The translations under genes and the position numbers were made by a program. Positions 40,640 to 49,327 of a stretch of 64,000 nucleotides of DNA are shown here, in pieces. The notes under the pieces are model-generated. The model was given only the letters and a program-made list of their open reading frames with translations. It was not told where the DNA came from and did not search any database. The stretch comes from Gottfriedia endophytica (GTDB taxonomy: Bacteria; Bacillota; Bacilli; Bacillales; Bacillaceae_G): NCBI RefSeq assembly GCF_017814275.1, contig NZ_JAGIYQ010000015.1:1-64000 (forward strand), written 5' to 3'. Each line of letters begins with the position of its first letter. Position 1 is the first letter of the stretch.

Positions 40640-42784
40640 TTATTCAACTCTCACAAATAATGAATCCTTTATTGATTTAATAAGTGGAGATGGAGCTTGT
40701 GAATGGAACACCCATAATTCATGTAGCGATCTGGTACATCCAACGTATAATAGCTTTGCATCTCTTTTTGTATTTACATATTTATCTTCATTTACATCAA
40801 TTAACAGTACTGCATCAAATTCTAATCCTTTTGATAAGTAAACAGGCACAACTGAAACTCCGCCCTCGTATTTTTGTTGCTTCGCATCGATTAGTGATAC
40901 AGTCATCCCTTTATCTAAAAGAGCAGAATGTAATGCCGTACATTCTTCCTCAGTACGACCAACAATTGCAATTGTATTCATTTGTTTCATTTGTAATTGT
41001 TTGACCGCTTCGATAATTGATTTAATTCGATTTTCATTTGTAACTTCCATCATTTTCACCTTTTCTCCACTACGGAAAACAGGTTCTGCTAAGCCAACTG
41101 TCAAATTGGCCTGTGAAATGACTTCATTCGCAAAATGAATAATCTCCATTGTTGAACGATAGCTTTGCTTTAATTCATAATATTTCAATTCGCTCTGATT
41201 AAAAATAGAAGCAAAGTCTTCCCACTCATCAATCCCTTGATAAGTATAAATCGATTGAGATAAGTCTCCTAAAATCGTAAAAGAGTTACCTGGATTCATT
41301 TCTTTTAATAATGCAATTTGAAAAGGTGAATAATCTTGTGCTTCGTCAATGACAATATGATGATATTTAATGCTGCTATCAATCCCAAATAAGTAATTGT
41401 GAATATACATGAGAGGTGCAAGGTCTTCTTGTTCAATTAGCTTTTTCTTTAAATTAGTAGTAGTGACTTGAAAAACAGATTCTGGAATCAATTGAAGTAA
41501 ATCTTCTGGTAATTGTTTCGTTTTTATAAATAGTTCTTTATAGAAAGAAACAGCAGTATGCTTTGGCCAATTTTTTAAATAAGCATTTAACCGTTGTGTT
41601 GCTTTTTTCTTGAGATCTTTTTTTACACTCTGAGAAGCAATGTATTTTAACTCTCCATCAATCCATGACTTGATTCGATTGACAATCCGCTCTCTTCTTT
41701 TCGCAAGTGGATAATGTTGATATTCAACTTTAAACCATTGAGAAATTGTACTTTTGTCAATCTTTGCTCCTTCAAAAGCTTCAAAATCCTGTGTAGGGAC
41801 TGCGTTCTTTTCATAACTTTTAATCGCCTTTTCAAGAAAATGCATAAATTGGAGAGAGCCTTTCCATCTTGTTGCTTCGCCTTTTTGAACCAATGATTCA
41901 CTTATTTCAGTTCCAAACCACTGATCTAGACTTTCACGCATTTCTTTCACATTCACTTTTTCATCAAGAATTGCAAGTGCCCAATCTTGAAAAGTCATTT
42001 GCTGTATATCTCCTACCCCAAGCTCCGGAAGGACATCAGAAATGTAATCTAGGAACATTCGGTTTGGTGCGAAAATAATCATTTTATCAGCACGCAGTTG
42101 CTCACGATACTGATAGATAAGGAAGGCAAGTCTATGTAGAGCAACCGTCGTTTTTCCGCTACCTGCAACCCCTTGAATAATTAATGGCGTTGCTCTCGGT
42201 GCCCTGATGATATCATTCTGTTCAGATTGAATCGTCGAAACGATGTCTTTTAAACGATTATCCTTATTTTCTTCTAACTTATATAACAAAAATTCATCGG
42301 TTACCGAATCTGTTTGACTACCTTTTACATATGCATCTACAACTCTTTGCAGTGTTTCATTCCGTACGACAATGTTTCGTTTTAAAAAGACTGTTCCTTC
42401 AATTATACCTTCAGGTGAATCATAGAACGCATTTTCGTCCCCACCTATAAATGAGTAAAACATACTGGCTACTGGCGCTCTCCAGTCTACAACGAGCTGT
42501 TCATCTGCCTCTTTTGCAACGCCCGTTTTTCCAATATAGAGTGGAACAATTTTTCCTTCTCCCTCTTCTTGAAAGTCCAAACGTCCAAAATAAGGTTCCT
42601 TCATAGCCACTCTAAGACTTTTACGATTTCGATCACGAACTTCTTCTAGTAACTGTTCTGTAAAATCACTTCCAACGTACTCAGGTATTGATTCAAATTT
42701 GGCTAGCAGCTTTTTCATCTCTTTAAGCGTTTCACCAAGATATTCTCGTTCTTCCTCAAATAAATTTTGTGCTGGTTGATCCAT
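40640..42784 (-). CDS. helD: RNA polymerase recycling motor HelD
   Basis: HelD is a superfamily 1 ATPase that releases stalled RNA polymerase from nucleic acid. The 714-aa protein has the long N-terminal arm (LFEEEREYLGETLKEMKKLL, coiled coil), Walker A GVAGSGKTTVALHR (about residue 200), DEAQDYSP (motif II), QSYRST (motif IV) and SKGLEFDAVLL / YVGCTRS (motifs V-VI). The ATG at 42784 is chosen because GGAGG lies 10 nt upstream; TTG at 42790 is also possible. It is slightly shorter than the 774-aa B. subtilis protein. Monocistronic. Confidence 0.92.
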   Translation of the reverse strand: MDQPAQNLFEEEREYLGETLKEMKKLLAKFESIPEYVGSDFTEQLLEEVRDRNRKSLRVAMKEPYFGRLDFQEEGEGKIVPLYIGKTGVAKEADEQLVVDWRAPVASMFYSFIGGDENAFYDSPEGIIEGTVFLKRNIVVRNETLQRVVDAYVKGSQTDSVTDEFLLYKLEENKDNRLKDIVSTIQSEQNDIIRAPRATPLIIQGVAGSGKTTVALHRLAFLIYQYREQLRADKMIIFAPNRMFLDYISDVLPELGVGDIQQMTFQDWALAILDEKVNVKEMRESLDQWFGTEISESLVQKGEATRWKGSLQFMHFLEKAIKSYEKNAVPTQDFEAFEGAKIDKSTISQWFKVEYQHYPLAKRRERIVNRIKSWIDGELKYIASQSVKKDLKKKATQRLNAYLKNWPKHTAVSFYKELFIKTKQLPEDLLQLIPESVFQVTTTNLKKKLIEQEDLAPLMYIHNYLFGIDSSIKYHHIVIDEAQDYSPFQIALLKEMNPGNSFTILGDLSQSIYTYQGIDEWEDFASIFNQSELKYYELKQSYRSTMEIIHFANEVISQANLTVGLAEPVFRSGEKVKMMEVTNENRIKSIIEAVKQLQMKQMNTIAIVGRTEEECTALHSALLDKGMTVSLIDAKQQKYEGGVSVVPVYLSKGLEFDAVLLIDVNEDKYVNTKRDAKLLYVGCTRSLHELWVFHSQAPSPLIKSIKDSLFVRVE

Positions 42785-43117
42785 GTCCAACTTCCCTCCT
42801 TATCTCGAAATACAACGAATTTTCAAACGGAAGAATAGTATATCAAAAATTAAAATACAAAGGAACAAGTCTTTTTATATGAAATCAAAAAAGTTTTTCA
42901 AGAATTTATATGATAAAGTGAAACTTCCATCAGTGGAGCTGCCCGTTAATGCAGGATAAATCAAATCGTTCCCTATTTAAGCCATTTTTACACTGATTTA
43001 CTCTATTTCTAATCATTATGAAAAAATTTTTATCCATTTAAAATCGAAATCTATCAAACTTCCAGTATTTTTTTATTGATAAATTTATTTAGATGGATTA
43101 TGATTATCCAGTATAAA

Positions 43118-43132
43118 ACGGAATTATTACGA
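43118..43132 (+). promoter_or_regulatory. Zur box upstream of the zinc importer
   Basis: ACGGAATTATTACGA matches the Bacillus Zur consensus TCGTAATNATTACGA at 12 of its 14 fixed bases, 85 bp before znuA. A -10-like TATAAA (43112-43117) abuts it. Just upstream, GGATTATGATTATCC (43095-43109) resembles a second Fur-family site. The rest of the 432-bp gap to helD shows nothing clear. Confidence 0.82.
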
Positions 43133-43216
43133 TTTAATAAAATTAACTTACTTAAATAAAACAAGACTTTTAAATATCTTACAATTTATATAGAAAAAAC
43201 AAAGGAGAAACTAACA

Positions 43217-44137
43217 ATGCAAAGAAAAAAGGTCGGGATTGTTCTTTCTGCATTAATCCTTCTTGGAGCAATGAGTGGCTGCTCTCAGCAGAACACTAAA
43301 AAGAAGAATGATAAAATAAAAATTGTGACAACCTTTTATCCTATGTATGATTTTGCAAAAAACATTGTAGGATCTAACGGGGATGTAGAACTATTAATTC
43401 CAGCTGGAACGGAACCACATGATTATGAACCTTCTCCAAAAGATATGGCTAATATTGAAGAGGCAGATGTATTTGTTTATAACAGTGATGCTATGGAGAC
43501 TTGGGTTCCTAAACTAAAACAAAGTGTAGATAGCCAAAACTTAAAAATTGTGAAAGCTAGTGATGGTATTCAACTCATTAAAGGAATTGCAGAAGAGAAT
43601 GGTGGCAACGCTTCTCCTGTAGACCCACATGTTTGGTTAGATCCAGTTCTTGCTAAAAAAGAAGTAGAAAATATTAAAAATGGAATAATCGCAGCAGACC
43701 CAACTCATAAAAGTGAGTACGAAAAAAATGCTGCTCAATATGAAGCGAAATTAACTGACTTAGATCAGTTATATAAAAACACACTAAAAAATGCAAAATC
43801 ACGTGTGTTTGTTACACAACATGCTGCCTTTGCTTACCTAGCAAATGAATATCATTTAACTCAAGTACCAATTGCAGGACTTTCACCGGACCAAGAGCCT
43901 AGTCCTTCAAAATTAGGTGAACTTCAAAAATACGTGAAAGACCATAACATTAAAACAATCTATTTTGAAGAAGTAGCTTCACCTAAAGTGGCAAAAACTC
44001 TTGCTGATGCAACTGGTGCACAAACAGTCCAATTAAGCCCTATTGAAGGGGTAACAAAAGAAGAACAATCTAAAGGTGTAGATTATATAGAGTATATGAA
44101 AAAGAACTTAGAAGCACTGCAGTTATCAGTGAAGTAA
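43217..44137 (+). CDS. znuA: Zinc ABC transporter, substrate-binding lipoprotein
   Basis: Binds Zn(II) outside the cell for the ZnuBC importer (AdcA/YcdH in Firmicutes). The 306-aa protein has a lipobox MSGCSQ (Cys22) and the cluster A-I metal ligands: His in GTEPHDYEPSP, His in DPHVWLDP, His in TQHAAFAYLA, acidic residue in YFEEVASPK. The His-rich loop of many ZnuA proteins is reduced to a short ENGGNASPV stretch. ATG follows AAAGGAGAAACTAACA. First of three genes (A-C-B), Zur box upstream. Confidence 0.94.
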   Translation: MQRKKVGIVLSALILLGAMSGCSQQNTKKKNDKIKIVTTFYPMYDFAKNIVGSNGDVELLIPAGTEPHDYEPSPKDMANIEEADVFVYNSDAMETWVPKLKQSVDSQNLKIVKASDGIQLIKGIAEENGGNASPVDPHVWLDPVLAKKEVENIKNGIIAADPTHKSEYEKNAAQYEAKLTDLDQLYKNTLKNAKSRVFVTQHAAFAYLANEYHLTQVPIAGLSPDQEPSPSKLGELQKYVKDHNIKTIYFEEVASPKVAKTLADATGAQTVQLSPIEGVTKEEQSKGVDYIEYMKKNLEALQLSVK

Positions 44138-44211
44138 GTTGTTCTTGGTGCGTTTTACTTTTTTAGTAAAACGTACTTTTTCATTCTTAAAAATAAACTG
44201 AGAGGTATACC

Positions 44212-44919
44212 ATGAAACTCATATCAATGGAAAATGTCCAATTTAATTATGGTAATGAAACGGTATTAGACAATATATCGCTAGACGTTTTTAGTGGTGA
44301 ATTTATTACCTTAAGCGGCCCTAATGGAGCTGCAAAATCTACCTTACTAAAAATATTATTAAAACTATTAAAACCGAAAAAAGGAACAGTTCAGATTAGT
44401 AAACAAAATAAAGATGGTAAAAAATTAGTGATTGGTTACGTGCCACAACAAATTGCCTCTTTCAATGCTGGATTTCCAAGTACTGTCCTGGAGCTTGTTC
44501 AATCTGGTTGCTATCCACGAGGAAAATGGTTTCGCCCACTTACAAAAAGAGACCATGATATTGTAAAGCAATCTCTTCTTGGCGTCGGTATGTGGGATTT
44601 TCGCCATAAAAAAATTGGTGAATTATCAGGAGGACAAAAGCAACGTATTTGTATCGCTAGAGTACTAGCTTCTGAGCCTGATATACTCGTATTAGATGAG
44701 CCAACTACTGGAATGGACTTCGAAAATAGAAAAAGTTTTTATCAACTATTAAAGCACCACGTTACGGATCATGGCCGCACTGTAGTAATGGTCACTCATG
44801 ATTTAGAAGATGCAAAACAATTTGCAGATCGGAATATTTATTTAGAACAAAAGGAGAATACACAATGGAGATGTTTCACTTTGGCTTCATGCAACGAGCA
44901 TTATTGGGCGGCGGACTAA
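44212..44919 (+). CDS. znuC: Zinc ABC transporter, ATP-binding protein
   Basis: ATPase of the zinc importer. The 235-aa protein has Walker A GPNGAAKST (about 37-45), Q-loop VPQQIASFNAGFPSTV, signature LSGGQKQR, Walker B ILVLDEP and H-loop VTHDLED. The P-loop has Ala in place of the last Gly before Lys (GAAKS rather than GAGKS). Streptococcal AdcC has the same change, so it is a subfamily trait and not a defect. The C-terminal TQWRCF also recalls AdcC. The last 55 bp overlap znuB. Confidence 0.95.
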   Translation: MKLISMENVQFNYGNETVLDNISLDVFSGEFITLSGPNGAAKSTLLKILLKLLKPKKGTVQISKQNKDGKKLVIGYVPQQIASFNAGFPSTVLELVQSGCYPRGKWFRPLTKRDHDIVKQSLLGVGMWDFRHKKIGELSGGQKQRICIARVLASEPDILVLDEPTTGMDFENRKSFYQLLKHHVTDHGRTVVMVTHDLEDAKQFADRNIYLEQKENTQWRCFTLASCNEHYWAAD

Positions 44920-45689
44920 TTGCGCTAGTTGCCCCTGTCTTGGGCATGTATTTAATTTTACGTCGTCAATCATTAATGGCAGATACTTTATCGCATATAT
45001 CGTTAGCAGGTGTTGCCTTAGGCTTAACGCTCCACGCGAATGTTAATTTAGTGACAATCATCGTCATTGTTATTGGATCTATTGGCATCGAATATATGAG
45101 AAATTCTTATAAAACTTATTCTGAACTATCCGTTGCCATTCTAATGGCGGCTGGTTTGTCTCTTGCATTAGTATTAATGAGTTTAAATCAGGGTGGTAGT
45201 ACGACAAACGTTCAACAGTATTTATTTGGTTCGATTATTACAATTAGTCAACAACAACTAAACTTTTTGATCGTTATTTGTATAATTGTTTTACTATTCT
45301 CAGTTATACTACACCGTCCAATGTATGTTTTAACATTTGACGAAGACACAGCCTTTACAAGTGGTCTTTCTACTAAATGGTTGTCATTAGCATTCAGTAT
45401 TTTAACAGGACTAACAATCAGCATCATGATGCCAATCATTGGCGCATTACTAGTCTCTGCTCTAATGGTTTTACCTGCTGCAATTGCAATGAGGCTGGTA
45501 AAAGGATTTAAACTAGCGATCTTCGTTAGTATGATCATAGGGTTAGTAAGTATGTTTTTAGGACTAACTTCTTCCTATAGTTTAGGAACGCCACCAGGCG
45601 CAACGATTACGCTAGTACTTATTATCATTATGGCGATTAGTATGTTTTTCAAAACAATTGTTAATAAACTACGTGTTCCAAGAGCATAA
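44865..45689 (+). CDS. znuB: Zinc ABC transporter, permease
   Basis: Membrane subunit of the zinc importer, 274 aa with about eight hydrophobic segments. Start region FGFMQRALLGGGLIALVAP and MADTLSHISLAGVALG are typical of ABC-3 family permeases, as is GLTISIMMPIIGALLVSALMVLPAA. ATG follows AAAGGAGAATACACA, within the end of znuC. A strong terminator follows. Confidence 0.95.
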   Translation: MEMFHFGFMQRALLGGGLIALVAPVLGMYLILRRQSLMADTLSHISLAGVALGLTLHANVNLVTIIVIVIGSIGIEYMRNSYKTYSELSVAILMAAGLSLALVLMSLNQGGSTTNVQQYLFGSIITISQQQLNFLIVICIIVLLFSVILHRPMYVLTFDEDTAFTSGLSTKWLSLAFSILTGLTISIMMPIIGALLVSALMVLPAAIAMRLVKGFKLAIFVSMIIGLVSMFLGLTSSYSLGTPPGATITLVLIIIMAISMFFKTIVNKLRVPRA

Positions 45690-45701
45690 TGATATAAAAA
45701 T

Positions 45702-45752
45702 AGTTAGAGACATTAGGTATTCTTCGCTTCCTATGTTTCTAACTTTTTTTTT
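45702..45752 (+). terminator. Terminator of the zinc importer operon
   Basis: AGTTAGAGACATTAGG and CCTATGTTTCTAACT pair with two mismatches, followed by nine T. Confidence 0.92.
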
Positions 45753-45793
45753 GACTCTTTTCTTAAGCTTTGTTGATATTTTAGAATACGTTA

Positions 45794-45917
45794 GTTGATT
45801 ACAACTCCAGGTTGCTCCCTTTCCGTGGGGCGTGAGCTGAGCCTCCTCGGCAAGCCTGCGGGGTCTCACCCTTCCCGCTATTCCCACAGGAGTCTCGCAC
45901 CTTCCGTTGTAATCAAC
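45794..45917. repeat. Dispersed intergenic repeat, copy 6
   Basis: Core GTTGATTACAACTCCAGG to CCGTTGTAATCAAC. The changed base run TTACAACT at left is matched by the changed GTTGTAA at right, so the terminal stem is preserved by paired changes. Shortened central loop. Left arm CTCTTTTCTTAAGCTTTGTTG. Confidence 0.88.
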
Positions 45918-46138
45918 TTCTGTCTTTAAAGTTACACATCTCAAATGCAACAATCTATCTACAATTATGTTGGCTACACATTTAACTACATATACCCAAC
46001 TATTATGAATTAAGTCTTATTAAACACTCTCTATTTCCTCTATTATTATTTAAACTATTTCCTCTCTTTAATTTAATGTATTATTTCTATTATTTTTTCA
46101 TAGAATCTACCAATCAACTCTACTTTTATATTTTGGCT

Positions 46139-46240
46139 ATTTTCTAAACTTTGTTGCTATTGATGATTTCCTCTCTAGGTTGACCGCTTTCCGCATGGCG
46201 GCCAGTGAGCCTATAACTTGTCCCTTGTTCCCTATTCCCT
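46139..46240. repeat. Degenerate copy of the dispersed repeat
   Basis: ATTTTCTAAACTTTGTTGCTATTGATGATTTCCTCTCTAGGTTGACCGCTTTCCG, then GAGCC and CTTGTCCC: left arm and part of the core are recognisable, the rest has decayed. The gap 45918-46299 is otherwise AT-rich with nothing I can name. Confidence 0.6.
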
Positions 46241-46299
46241 GCCTTTTATTAAGTAGATAAACTACTATTTTAAATTACGATTGAGGAGGTTCTTAAGTA

Positions 46300-46338
46300 T
46301 GGAAAGTCAAAGTCTCCTGGTGAGAAAAAATGAATAAA
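46300..46338 (+). CDS. Possible 12-codon leader ORF overlapping the GH18 start
   Basis: ATG at 46300 follows the strong ribosome site GAGGAGG with 9 nt spacing and encodes MESQSLLVRKNE. Its stop (46336-46338) lies just after the GH18 ATG (46330), so the two overlap by 9 nt in different frames. The GH18 start itself has only a weaker GGTGAG. Translational coupling is a reasonable guess; expression is untested. Confidence 0.4.
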
Positions 46339-47436
46339 ATTAAACATTATATTTGGATTAACCTTACTGCCGTAACTTTATTTGTTATCCTTGTACCCAC
46401 TATCATCGTAATGGGGTTTGGACATTCACTGCCTATTTCTTTAGCCAAAAGCAATGTAAAAAATCTAACGAACTCTTCATCTAATTTACAGAATTCCGTA
46501 CACCGAGATTTAACCTCTAAACCAATCAATCTTGGATGGATAAGTGGTACGAACAATCATTTAAGCCAATACTCATCCTATAATGGGCTCAATGTTCTTT
46601 CCCCTGCTTTATTAACAATTAATGATGATTTTGATTTAAACGTAAATAGCGAGAATCTACCATCTACTAACAAACAGGATATTTGGCCAAGAGTCGTCAT
46701 GAAAACAGATACTAAACTAGCTATTCATACATTTTTGACCAATCAAACTAAAGTTGACCAACTGATTAATGATCTAAGAAAGTCTGCTCTCCTCCACAAA
46801 TGGAGTGGAATTAACTTAGATTTAGAGAATGTTAGTGCTGAGGATCGTGATAATTTTTCTAATTTTATTCAAAAACTTTCTCATGCTTTACATTATTCCA
46901 ACATTTTACTTAGTATTGATATTTCACCTGATCATACAGGAACTGAGAACCTCAATACACCTTTTGATCATGAGATATTAGGAATTTTTTGTGATTATGT
47001 TATTTTTATGGGATACGATCAACATTGGTCTACCGATCCAATTCCAGGACCAATTACATCATTAGATTGGCTAACGTCTAATCTTCAAGAAATGATTCGA
47101 ACCGGCATTCCTTCTCAAAAAATTATACTAGGTTTGCCTACATTCACTAGAATTTGGCAGCTTGATAGTAACGGTAAGATCGTAAATGCTCCGGCTTATT
47201 CAATTTCTCATGTAGAAAGTCAATTAAAACAAAAACATATACCGACAACTTGGGATTCAAATTTGGGAGAGTATACGTCATCTTTTGTAGAAAATAATAA
47301 ACGGAATAAAGTTTGGTTAACTACAACAAAATCTCTCAAATTATATTTATCCCTTATTCCACAAATGCATTTAGGAGGTTCCGCTTTTTGGAATCTTAAT
47401 CTCATATCAAAGAATGATTGGAATCAACTGTTCTAA
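46330..47436 (+). CDS. Glycoside hydrolase family 18 protein, membrane anchored
   Basis: A 368-aa protein with an N-terminal anchor (LTAVTLFVILVPTIIVMGFG) and a GH18 barrel from about residue 65. The catalytic strand WSGINLDLENV keeps the Asp-x-Glu end of DxxDxDxE (Glu as acid), as in spore-lytic YaaH-type enzymes; YVIFMGYDQHW matches the substrate-assisted Asp/Tyr strand and GGSAFWNLNL the last barrel strand. It probably cleaves peptidoglycan or chitin-like glycans at the cell surface. No LysM domain. Alone in its unit, preceded by a possible leader ORF. Confidence 0.85.
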   Translation: MNKIKHYIWINLTAVTLFVILVPTIIVMGFGHSLPISLAKSNVKNLTNSSSNLQNSVHRDLTSKPINLGWISGTNNHLSQYSSYNGLNVLSPALLTINDDFDLNVNSENLPSTNKQDIWPRVVMKTDTKLAIHTFLTNQTKVDQLINDLRKSALLHKWSGINLDLENVSAEDRDNFSNFIQKLSHALHYSNILLSIDISPDHTGTENLNTPFDHEILGIFCDYVIFMGYDQHWSTDPIPGPITSLDWLTSNLQEMIRTGIPSQKIILGLPTFTRIWQLDSNGKIVNAPAYSISHVESQLKQKHIPTTWDSNLGEYTSSFVENNKRNKVWLTTTKSLKLYLSLIPQMHLGGSAFWNLNLISKNDWNQLF

Positions 47437-47474
47437 AACTACCGTGAATTTACTGATTAATCAAACGATCAAAT

Positions 47475-47508
47475 CAAAAAAAGCAGCCTTCTCTTTTGGG
47501 GAAGGCTG
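47475..47508 (-). terminator. Terminator of the secreted coiled-coil gene
   Basis: Minus strand: CAGCCTTC and GAAGGCTG with a 9-nt loop, followed by CTTTTTTTG. On the plus strand only a weak T-tract follows, so GH18 termination here is less certain. Confidence 0.8.
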
Positions 47509-47565
47509 TTCAATATCCTCTATATTAAACGGGGGTAAGCGTTTTAACTGCTAAAAACTACTAAG

Positions 47566-48090
47566 CTAGTTTGAAAGCTTTGCTAAAAATTGTTGTTTTA
47601 GTGAAATGGCTTCAGTGAGATTGGATTGAATCGTTTGTAATTCTGTAATAGCTACGTCATATTGTCTATCTTTCATGTGGCCTCTAAATGATTCCCATTT
47701 GCTTTTACGATCTTCCCAAAGCTTTTTGACTGCACCAGAATAGGCCTTGTAGTCATTCCTAAGAGATGTTACTTTACCTTTTAATTCTGTTAAAGCTGCT
47801 TTCTTTTCTTGTTTCGTTTTACCTGTTGCACCTTTAATTTGTTGTTCTTGTTGTTTGAATGAGTCCATTTTAGCTTTGAAAGCACTTTTAATTTGACAAT
47901 TTAGTTGTTCTTTTTGAACTCTTAGTGCTTTAATTTGAACTTGAAGATCCTTTAATTGTTGTGGTTTTTGAACTTTTACTTGTGTTTGAGTAGGTTGTTT
48001 AGTAGGAGTTGTGCTGTTTTCTGCTGCATGGACAGTTGATAAACCTAATGACATTGCGAAAACAAATGGAATAACGATTCTTTTTTTCAC
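47566..48090 (-). CDS. Secreted helical (coiled-coil) protein, paralogue 1
   Basis: A 174-aa exported protein: signal peptide IVIPFVFAMSLGLSTVHA, a Thr/Gln/Pro-rich linker, then long amphipathic helices (LKDLQVQIKALRVQKEQL; KKAALTELKGKVTSLRNDY) and the closing LQTIQSNLTEAISLKQQFL. GTG start after CTGGAGGTTCTAAA. Its C-terminal 90 residues match the protein at 48456-48962 (KKLWEDR versus KKLWDKYR; IQSNLTEAISLKQ versus IQSNLVEAISLKQ). Shape recalls Spy/CpxP envelope chaperones, but without their LTxxQ motif. Function unknown. Confidence 0.8.
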   Translation of the reverse strand: MKKRIVIPFVFAMSLGLSTVHAAENSTTPTKQPTQTQVKVQKPQQLKDLQVQIKALRVQKEQLNCQIKSAFKAKMDSFKQQEQQIKGATGKTKQEKKAALTELKGKVTSLRNDYKAYSGAVKKLWEDRKSKWESFRGHMKDRQYDVAITELQTIQSNLTEAISLKQQFLAKLSN

Positions 48091-48117
48091 TTTAGAACCT
48101 CCAGATAGTTGAAATGA

Positions 48118-48265
48118 TCTCTTTCAAATGGTAGCCAACTTATACGAGTAACTTTTTACAATTTGTCTTACAAGATGTGCTACTTAATCTGATTGGTCTG
48201 GAGCCTTTATTCGAAAAAGTTTGATGAGGTTCATAGTTGTGATTGTTAACAACATTTGAAAGAGA
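48118..48265. repeat. 13-bp inverted repeat in the gap between the paralogues
   Basis: TCTCTTTCAAATG (48118-48130) and CATTTGAAAGAGA (48253-48265) are exact inverse complements 122 bp apart. The 365-bp gap 48091-48455 has no ORF and no terminator that I can see; the repeat could mark a lost or structured segment. Confidence 0.5.
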
Positions 48266-48455
48266 CTAAGAATAAGAAATTCATAGCATGGTTTTTGTAG
48301 TAATGAAATGTGTGAGACGGTGACATTTACATTACTTTTTTAATCTTACGTTGTAGTTGTTTGGGAAATATTTCTTATTCTTATAGTCATCATACTTTGT
48401 TATTGTCACAATTAAGTAACATCAATCTGAAGTTATTCTTAACGATTCATTTTTA

Positions 48456-48962
48456 CTAGGAAATGATGCCCAGCAAATTTTGCTTCAAGGAAATTGCTTC
48501 CACTAGGTTACTTTGAATAAGGAGCAATGTATTATAAACACCATTATTATTATTTTTAGACTGTTGCATTCTATATTTATCCCATAATTTTTTTCGATCA
48601 TCATTTAACACTTTATCATTCGCAATAGCTGTTTTCATTTGATCAATTTGGCTCTTTATTTCTTCTAATTTTACGGTTCGATCTTTTGTTTGCTTGTTCG
48701 ATTTCAACTTATTTAATTGGTTAATAAGCTGATTTTTTTTCTTCGGATATAATACGTTTATTTTCTCATCCAAACTATCTTTTTCATCGTTTAAAGATTT
48801 CACCTGTCCTTGCAAAATCTTTATTTTATCAGAGATAGTCACATTTTTATCTTTCCCGTTTATCACTTTACTTACATCACTAGCTGCTTTAGTTGGATGT
48901 GCATAAACAGTTAAACTACCAATCGCAAAGCAGAATAAAAGTGTCCCTAAAAATTTCTTCAT
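48456..48962 (-). CDS. Secreted helical (coiled-coil) protein, paralogue 2
   Basis: A 168-aa exported protein: signal peptide FLGTLLFCFAIGSLTVYAHP, then helical segments (SDKIKILQGQVKSLNDEKDS; KLEEIKSQIDQMKTAIAND; DDRKKLWDKYRMQQSK) and LLLIQSNLVEAISLKQNLL at the end. Paralogue of the protein at 47566-48090. It starts 18 bp after the lipoprotein gene, which in turn follows the histidine kinase, so it is in the two-component operon. May sense or protect envelope components; inferred. Confidence 0.8.
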   Translation of the reverse strand: MKKFLGTLLFCFAIGSLTVYAHPTKAASDVSKVINGKDKNVTISDKIKILQGQVKSLNDEKDSLDEKINVLYPKKKNQLINQLNKLKSNKQTKDRTVKLEEIKSQIDQMKTAIANDKVLNDDRKKLWDKYRMQQSKNNNNGVYNTLLLIQSNLVEAISLKQNLLGIIS

Positions 48963-48980
48963 CGTTCCACCCCATTTTAT

Positions 48981-49238
48981 TTACTTTAATTCTTTTGGAT
49001 AACCATCATCTTCTTTAGCAAGGTCTAAGTTATCAATTTCTTTCAGCATGTCATCAAGCTCTTGTTCAAAAGAGGTTTGATCAGTTGGTTTTTCATTTAT
49101 AGTATTTTGTTTAACCTCTCTCTGCTCCGTAGATGTGTGTGATGAAGATTTATGAATTTTCTTTACTTCACTAGTTTTAGATAGTGAGCAACCTGACAGA
49201 ATTAAGAGCAAACATAACAGAAACAGATATTTTTTCAT
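48981..49238 (-). CDS. Small lipoprotein
   Basis: An 85-aa lipoprotein: signal YLFLLCLLLILSGCS with the lipobox Cys at about 17, then a Ser/Thr/His/Lys-rich tail and an acidic amphipathic helix (FEQELDDMLKEIDNLDLA). It lies 89 bp after the histidine kinase and 18 bp before a secreted helical protein. No family recognised. Confidence 0.75.
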   Translation of the reverse strand: MKKYLFLLCLLLILSGCSLSKTSEVKKIHKSSSHTSTEQREVKQNTINEKPTDQTSFEQELDDMLKEIDNLDLAKEDDGYPKELK

Positions 49239-49327
49239 TTTGTTCCTCCGAAGCTTCTTACTCGTATATTCAATTCAATAAATTTCTCATCAATTTACTG
49301 TCTCTAGGAAACTATCTAAACGTATGG

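Noticed and set aside
44320-44350. ZnuC P-loop as inactivated by Gly to Ala
   Set aside because: The same GAAK occurs in streptococcal AdcC as I know it, so it is normal for this subfamily.
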